Positions 59,232 to 64,000 of a stretch of DNA of 64,000 bases are shown piece after piece. Location: assembly GCF_003696235.1 (NCBI RefSeq), contig NZ_RFFJ01000005.1:1-64000 (forward strand), given 5' to 3'. The notes under the pieces were generated by a model. It saw nothing but the letters and a program-made list of their open reading frames with translations. It had not been told where the DNA came from and did not search any database. The stretch comes from Streptomyces triticirhizae (GTDB lineage Bacteria; Actinomycetota; Actinomycetes; Streptomycetales; Streptomycetaceae). Numbering within the stretch: the first letter of the stretch is position 1; each line of letters starts with the position of its first letter. Position numbers and translations under genes: made by a program.

Positions 59232-60932
59232 TCAGTGCTTGGTCGCGCGTTCCGCCCCGGCGCCGGTGAGGGCCCGCACCTGGAGCTTCGCGAACCGCTC
59301 GGGTTCGGACTCGTTGGACATGAGGGTGCCGATCACGGCACAGAGCAGACCCAGCGGGATGGAGACCAGGCCGGGGTTCTCCAGCGGGAACCAGGAGATG
59401 TCGATGCTCTTCGGCAGCAGCGCCAGGTTGTTCCCCTCGGCGTCCACCTTGCCCGAGACCACCGGGGAGAAGATCACCAGGCCGACCGAGCTGATCAGGC
59501 CGCCGTAGATGCCGGCCACCGCTCCCCTGGTGTTGAACCGCTTCCAGAAGAGGCTCAGCAGGATCACCGGCAGGTTGGCCGAGGCGGCGATCGCGAAGGC
59601 CAGCGCGACCAGGAAGGCCACGTTGAGGTCCTGTGCGAAGACCGCCAGCACGATGGAGACCGCGCCCACGCCGATCGCGGCGAACCTGGCGACCCTGACC
59701 TCCTCCTGCTCGCTGGCCTTCCCGCCGCGCAGCACGGCGTTGTAGAAGTCGTGCGCCAACGAGGAGGACGAGGCGATCGTCAGCCCGGCCACCGTGGAGA
59801 GGATCGTCGCGAACGCCACCGCCGCGATCAGCGCCAGCATCACCGCGCCGAGGAAGTCGCCGCCGAAGTGCTGGCCGACCTCCTCGGCCAGCTGGGGCGC
59901 CGCCGTGTTGCCCGCCGAGTTCTGCGCCACGATCGCGTCGCGGCCGACCAGCGCCGCGGCGCCGAAGCCCAGGATCAGGGTCAGCAGGTAGAAGGTGCCG
60001 ATGAGGCCGATGGCCCAGTTGACCGACTTCCGGGCGGTCTTGGAGTCCGGCACCGTGTAGAAGCGGATCAGGATGTGCGGCAGGCCCGCCGTGCCCAGCA
60101 CCAGCGCCAGGCCCAGGCTGATCAGGTCCAGCTTGTTGACCATGGTCTGCCACGCGTCGCCGGCGACCTCGACGCCGTAGCGTTGCCCCGGTTCGAGGAA
60201 CGCGTTCCCCGCGCCGCTCGCCTCGGCCGCGTCGTTCATCAGCGAGCCGAAGTTGAAGTCGTAGATCGACAGGACCAGCAGCGCGACCAGCAGCGCGCCG
60301 CCCATCAGCATCACGGCCTTGACGATCTGCACCCAGGTGGTGCCGGTCATCCCGCCGAACGACACATAGGTGATCATCAGCAGGCCGACGACCACGATGC
60401 CGACGATCTTGGCGGTGTCGGCGCTCATCCCGAGGTAGGTCTCACCCTCCTCGATGCCCAACAGCAGCGCCACCAGGGCGCCGGCGCCCACCATCTGCGC
60501 CAGCAGGTAGAAGATCGACACGGTCAGCGTCGAGACCGAGCCCGCCGTCCGCACCGGCCGCTGCTTCATCCGGTAGGACACGACGTCGGTCATCGTGAAC
60601 CGGCCGGAGTTCCGCAGGAGTTCGGCGACCAGCAGCAGCGCCACCAGCCAGGCGACCAGGAAGCCGATCGAGTAGAGGAAGCCGTCGTAGCCGAAGAGCG
60701 CGATCATGCCAGCGATGCCCAGGAACGACGCGGCCGACATGTAGTCGCCGCCGATCGCGAAGCCGTTCTGGATGCCGCTGAAGCCCCGGCCCCCGGAGTG
60801 GAAGTCGGTGGCGGACTTCGTCTGCCGGCTCGCCCAGACGGTGATGCCGAGCGTCACCGCGATCAGCACGCCGAAGAGGATGACGGTGATCAGCCGCTCG
60901 TCCGAGGTGGTCTCCGCCGCGATGGAGATCAT
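59232..60932 (-). CDS. actP: Cation/acetate symporter ActP
   Basis: ActP is an SSS-family permease that couples acetate (and glycolate in E. coli) uptake to cations. The 566-residue product has about 13 membrane segments. It has the motifs TDFHSGGRGFSGIQNGFAIG, GTAGLPHILIRFYTVPDSKT and FATILSTVAGLTIASSSSLA, plus a large extracytoplasmic loop (EASGAGNAFLEPGQRYGVEV). Its ATG overlaps the DUF485 gene stop (ATGA), the usual yjcH-actP order. Confidence 0.93.
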   Translation of the reverse strand: MISIAAETTSDERLITVILFGVLIAVTLGITVWASRQTKSATDFHSGGRGFSGIQNGFAIGGDYMSAASFLGIAGMIALFGYDGFLYSIGFLVAWLVALLLVAELLRNSGRFTMTDVVSYRMKQRPVRTAGSVSTLTVSIFYLLAQMVGAGALVALLLGIEEGETYLGMSADTAKIVGIVVVGLLMITYVSFGGMTGTTWVQIVKAVMLMGGALLVALLVLSIYDFNFGSLMNDAAEASGAGNAFLEPGQRYGVEVAGDAWQTMVNKLDLISLGLALVLGTAGLPHILIRFYTVPDSKTARKSVNWAIGLIGTFYLLTLILGFGAAALVGRDAIVAQNSAGNTAAPQLAEEVGQHFGGDFLGAVMLALIAAVAFATILSTVAGLTIASSSSLAHDFYNAVLRGGKASEQEEVRVARFAAIGVGAVSIVLAVFAQDLNVAFLVALAFAIAASANLPVILLSLFWKRFNTRGAVAGIYGGLISSVGLVIFSPVVSGKVDAEGNNLALLPKSIDISWFPLENPGLVSIPLGLLCAVIGTLMSNESEPERFAKLQVRALTGAGAERATKH

Positions 60933-61360
60933 GCGTCGTCTCCCTTCCTGGCGCCGGGCACCGCCGGCTGGCCCTCCAACTCGTCGCGCAGCTCGTCGGC
61001 GAGGGGGTCGTAACGGCGGTTGGCGTAACGGGAGTAGAGGATCGCGATGCCGAAGGTCGTGACGAACTGCAACAGACCGAAGAACAGCGCGATGTTGGCG
61101 CTGCCGACCACCTCGGTCGACATCACCCCTCGGGCGTACGCCGACATCAGGACGTAGAGCAGGTACCAGGCGAAGAAGGCGATGCTCGCCGGGACGACGA
61201 AGCGCAGCAGCCGGCGGCGCAGTTCGTCGAACCGGGGATCGGCGTGCATCGCGGCCGAGCGTGCCTCCAGGTCGGCCTCGGCGGCGACGGCCGGCGGCGG
61301 GTCACCCCGTTCGGCGGGCTGGGGAGGCTCGCTGGAGTCGGGGGCGGAGTGTGTCGTCAT
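60929..61360 (-). CDS. DUF485 membrane protein, ActP partner
   Basis: The 143-residue product has a Pro/Glu/Ala-rich N-terminus and then the DUF485 core. The core has DELRRRLLRFVVPASIAFFA (TM1), a short loop with an SSS-partner-type STEVVGSANIALFFGLLQFV, and TM2 ending at YSRYANRRYDPLADELR. Proteins of this type (E. coli YjcH) are encoded directly before ActP. I chose the ATG at 61360 with GGAGCCG upstream; the longer frame starting at 61459 has no family similarity at its N-terminus. Confidence 0.92.
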   Translation of the reverse strand: MTTHSAPDSSEPPQPAERGDPPPAVAAEADLEARSAAMHADPRFDELRRRLLRFVVPASIAFFAWYLLYVLMSAYARGVMSTEVVGSANIALFFGLLQFVTTFGIAILYSRYANRRYDPLADELRDELEGQPAVPGARKGDDA

Positions 61361-61535
61361 CGACGGCTCCTTAGGAAAGCGGCCCGGGTGGTGACAAGGA
61401 AACTGCCCCCAGAATGTAAGGAGCGTCACACCCCCGGGGCAGGCCGAGGAGCCCGCCACTCGACGAACGGTCGAAATCAGCGCCGAGCGGGCGACGGGCA
61501 GATCACCCCGGGGAGAGCCGCCGGGAAACGCGCCC

Positions 61536-61576
61536 GGGCCCCGGGCCCACCGCGCGAGGCGGCGGGCCCGGGGCCC
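61536..61576 (-). terminator. Long hairpin downstream of tuf
   Basis: GGGCCCCGGGCCC (61536-61548) pairs perfectly over 13 bases with 61564-61576. A second perfect palindrome (TCGCGGCC/GGCCGCGA, 61591-61608) sits directly after the tuf stop. Together they probably end the fusA-tuf transcript despite the lack of a U-tract. Confidence 0.75.
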
Positions 61577-61617
61577 AGGTGAACGATGGCTCGCGGCCGG
61601 GGCCGCGAACGGTCAAC

Positions 61618-62811
61618 TCACTTGATGATCTTGGTGACCTGACCGGCGCCGACGGTCCGACCACCCTCACGGATGGCGAACTTCAGGCCCTCCTCCATGG
61701 CGACGGGCTGGATCAGCTCGACGCGCATGTCGGTGTTGTCGCCCGGCATGACCATCTCGGTGCCCTCGGGGAGGTTCACCACACCGGTCACGTCGGTGGT
61801 GCGGAAGTAGAACTGCGGCCGGTAGTTGTTGAAGAAGGGGGTGTGACGGCCACCCTCGTCCTTCGACAGGATGTACGCGGTCGCCTCGAACTCGGTGTGC
61901 GGCGTGACCGAACCGGGCTTGATGACGACCTGGCCGCGCTCGACGTCCTCGCGCTTGATGCCACGGAGGAGCAGACCGACGTTCTCACCGGCCCGGCCCT
62001 CGTCCAGCAGCTTCCGGAACATCTCGATTCCGGTCACCGTGGTGGTGGCCTTCTCCTCCTTGATGCCGATGATGTCGACGGTCTCGTTGACCTTGAGGAT
62101 GCCGCGCTCGATACGGCCGGTCACCACGGTGCCGCGACCGGTGATGGTGAACACGTCCTCGATCGGCATCAGGAACGGCTTGTCGACGTCCCGCTCGGGC
62201 TGCGGGATGGCGCTGTCCACGGCCTCCATCAGCTCAAGGACGGTCTTGGCCCACTCCGGGTCGCCCTCCAGCGCCTTCAGCGCGGAGACCTTGACCACGG
62301 GGACGTCGTCGCCCGGGAACTCGTACTCCGTGAGCAGCTCACGGACCTCAAGCTCCACCAGCTCCATGATCTCCTCGTCGTCCACCATGTCCGCCTTGTT
62401 GAGGGCGACCACGATGTACGGCACACCGACCTGGCGGGCCAGGAGCACGTGCTCCTTGGTCTGCGGCATCGGGCCGTCGGTGGCGGCGACCACCAGGATC
62501 GCGCCGTCCATCTGGGCGGCACCGGTGATCATGTTCTTGATGTAGTCCGCGTGACCCGGGCAGTCAACGTGCGCGTAGTGGCGGTTCTCCGTCTGATACT
62601 CGACGTGCGCGATGGAGATGGTGATACCGCGCTGACGCTCCTCGGGCGCCTTGTCGATGTTCTCGAACGCGAACGTCTCGTTGAGGTCCGGGTATGCGTC
62701 GTGCAGCACCTTGGTGATCGCCGCGGTAAGCGTCGTCTTGCCGTGGTCGATGTGACCGATGGTGCCAATGTTGACGTGCGGCTTAGTCCGCTCGAACTTC
62801 GCCTTCGCCAC
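61618..62811 (-). CDS. tuf: Elongation factor Tu (EF-Tu1)
   Basis: EF-Tu delivers aminoacyl-tRNA to the ribosome with GTP. The 397-residue product starts with GTG ([20 protein letters not shown]). It has the G1 loop [33 protein letters not shown] and the C-terminal domains ending [16 protein letters not shown] precedes the start. It lies 168 bases downstream of fusA; a hairpin (GGGGGC/GCCCCC, 62937-62953) falls in the gap, which in some streptomycetes holds a separate tuf promoter. I could not place one. Confidence 0.98.
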   Translation of the reverse strand: MAKAKFERTKPHVNIGTIGHIDHGKTTLTAAITKVLHDAYPDLNETFAFENIDKAPEERQRGITISIAHVEYQTENRHYAHVDCPGHADYIKNMITGAAQMDGAILVVAATDGPMPQTKEHVLLARQVGVPYIVVALNKADMVDDEEIMELVELEVRELLTEYEFPGDDVPVVKVSALKALEGDPEWAKTVLELMEAVDSAIPQPERDVDKPFLMPIEDVFTITGRGTVVTGRIERGILKVNETVDIIGIKEEKATTTVTGIEMFRKLLDEGRAGENVGLLLRGIKREDVERGQVVIKPGSVTPHTEFEATAYILSKDEGGRHTPFFNNYRPQFYFRTTDVTGVVNLPEGTEMVMPGDNTDMRVELIQPVAMEEGLKFAIREGGRTVGAGQVTKIIK

Positions 62812-62979
62812 TGGGGTCCTCCTGTGGACTGGTGCTGTACGCCCCCCGCACCTTGCGGAAGGTTTTCAGGAATCGACCGAACCGGTCAGGACCCCGAGGG
62901 GATGCCCTTGACCGCTTCGCTAAAGGGCCGGGCACCGGGGGCGGAATGCCCCCGAATGCCCCTTGCTCCAGCTTAAGGG

Positions 62980-64000
62980 CTACTCGCCCTTGGCCTTCGC
63001 GATGATCTCCTCGGAGACGTTCTTGGGAACCTCACCATAGGAATCGAACTGCATGGAGTAGCTCGCACGACCGGAGGTCTTGCTGCGCAGGTCGCCGACG
63101 TAGCCGAACATCTCCGACAGCGGCACCAGGGCCTTGACGACCTTGTTGCCACCCCGGTCCTCCATGGCCTGGATCTGGCCACGGCGGGAGTTGATGTCGC
63201 CGATCACGTCGCCCATGTACTCCTCGGGCGTGGTGACCTCGACCGCCATCAGCGGCTCCAGGATGGCCGGGCTCGCCCTGCGGGCGGCCTCCTTGAAGAC
63301 CATCGAGCCGGCGATCTTGAACGCCATCTCGGAGGAGTCCACGTCGTGGTACGCGCCGTCGAGCAGGGTCACCTTCACGCCGGTCAGCGGGTAGCCGGCG
63401 AGCACGCCGAACTCCATCGCCTCCTGGCAACCGGCGTCCACCGAGGGGATGTACTCCTTGGGGATGCGGCCACCGGTGACCTTGTTCTCGAACTCGTACC
63501 CGTCGCCCTCCAGCGGCTCCAGGCTGATCTGCACCTTGGCGAACTGACCGGAGCCACCGGTCTGCTTCTTGTGGGTGTAGTCAACCTTCTCCACCGCGCG
63601 ACGCAGGGTCTCGCGGTAGGCCACCTGCGGCTTGCCGACGTTGGCCTCGACCTTGAACTCGCGCTTCATGCGGTCGACCAGCACATCGAGGTGCAGCTCG
63701 CCCATGCCGGCGATGATCGTCTGGCCGGTCTCCTCGTTGGTCTTGACCTGGAAGGACGGGTCCTCCTCGGCCAGCCGCTGGATCGCCACGCCCAGCTTCT
63801 CCTGGTCGCCCTTGGACTTGGGCTCGATGGCGACCTCGATCACCGGAGCCGGGAACTCCATGGACTCCAGGATGATCTGGTGGGTGGCGTCCGACAGCGT
63901 CTCACCCGTGGTGGTCTGCTTGAGCCCCATCACGGCGACGATGTCACCGGCGCCAACGCGGTCGATCTCCTCCCGCTTGTTGGCGTGCATCCGGTAGATC
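62980..64000 (-). CDS. fusA: Elongation factor G, 5' end outside window
   Basis: EF-G is the translocase of the ribosome. The window holds about the last 340 residues: the end of domain 2 ([20 protein letters not shown]), domain III ([20 protein letters not shown]), domain IV ([20 protein letters not shown]) and domain V ([20 protein letters not shown]), ending [11 protein letters not shown]. The GTPase domain lies beyond 64000. The order fusA-tuf follows the str operon. Confidence 0.98.
   Translation of the reverse strand, partial: IYRMHANKREEIDRVGAGDIVAVMGLKQTTTGETLSDATHQIILESMEFPAPVIEVAIEPKSKGDQEKLGVAIQRLAEEDPSFQVKTNEETGQTIIAGMGELHLDVLVDRMKREFKVEANVGKPQVAYRETLRRAVEKVDYTHKKQTGGSGQFAKVQISLEPLEGDGYEFENKVTGGRIPKEYIPSVDAGCQEAMEFGVLAGYPLTGVKVTLLDGAYHDVDSSEMAFKIAGSMVFKEAARRASPAILEPLMAVEVTTPEEYMGDVIGDINSRRGQIQAMEDRGGNKVVKALVPLSEMFGYVGDLRSKTSGRASYSMQFDSYGEVPKNVSEEIIAKAKGE

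Overview
The window is very GC-rich actinobacterial chromosome, almost certainly from Streptomyces or a close relative. Third codon positions are nearly all G/C and GTG starts are common. Developmental regulators bldM and whiD lie beside a guaB3-guaB-sigma block and groESL, and the S10/spc/alpha ribosomal block runs unbroken from rpsJ to rpoA-rplQ, truA, rplM-rpsI and glmM. I found no rRNA, tRNA, CRISPR array or intact mobile element.

Layout. Positions 1-5371: a truncated pseudokinase gene, an active membrane Ser/Thr kinase and glpD. 5600-9559: an unusual nucleotide-sugar-dehydrogenase-like gene, guaB3 and guaB. 9658-11786: an ECF-type sigma factor, bldM with a clear sigma-BldN-type promoter, and whiD. 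11838-15544: a short-chain dehydrogenase, a SnoaL-like protein and groES-groEL under two CIRCE operators. 15742-24709: a deacetylase, a THUMP-like methyltransferase, and the t6A/cell-wall cluster tsaD-rimI-tsaB...tsaE-hydrolase-alr, interrupted by an IS481-type remnant. 24842-30943: nnr, a truncated inositol-phosphatase-like gene, a small lipoprotein, acpS, an isolated GlmS-type glutaminase domain, coaA and glmM. 31075-51450: translation and secretion genes on the minus strand, with an ABC-F relic and a membrane protein between rplM and truA. 51859-61360: two sodium/solute symporter operons, one encoded with a LytS/LytTR two-component pair, plus a DUF5954-like protein, an NAD(P)-binding protein and an APC permease. 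61618-64000: tuf and the 3' part of fusA.

How the genes work together. Most of the window is core growth machinery: transcription (rpoA), translation, protein export (secY), N-terminal processing (map), purine synthesis (guaB), tRNA t6A modification (tsaB/D/E), cell-wall precursors (alr, glmM) and CoA/ACP activation (coaA, acpS). Developmental control (bldM, whiD, sigma factor) and heat-shock control (groESL) are interleaved.

The least ordinary feature is a series of enzyme-like genes that have lost catalytic residues: a pseudokinase (with the only in-frame TTA codon I found), a nucleotide-sugar dehydrogenase homologue without the catalytic Cys, GuaB3 without the IMPDH Cys, a GlmS-type domain without its substrate loops or isomerase domain, and a half-length inositol-phosphatase homologue. 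No wholly new multi-gene system is proven here. The pseudo-GlmS/acpS pair, the Cys-less dehydrogenase and the LytS/LytTR-symporter operon are the best leads.
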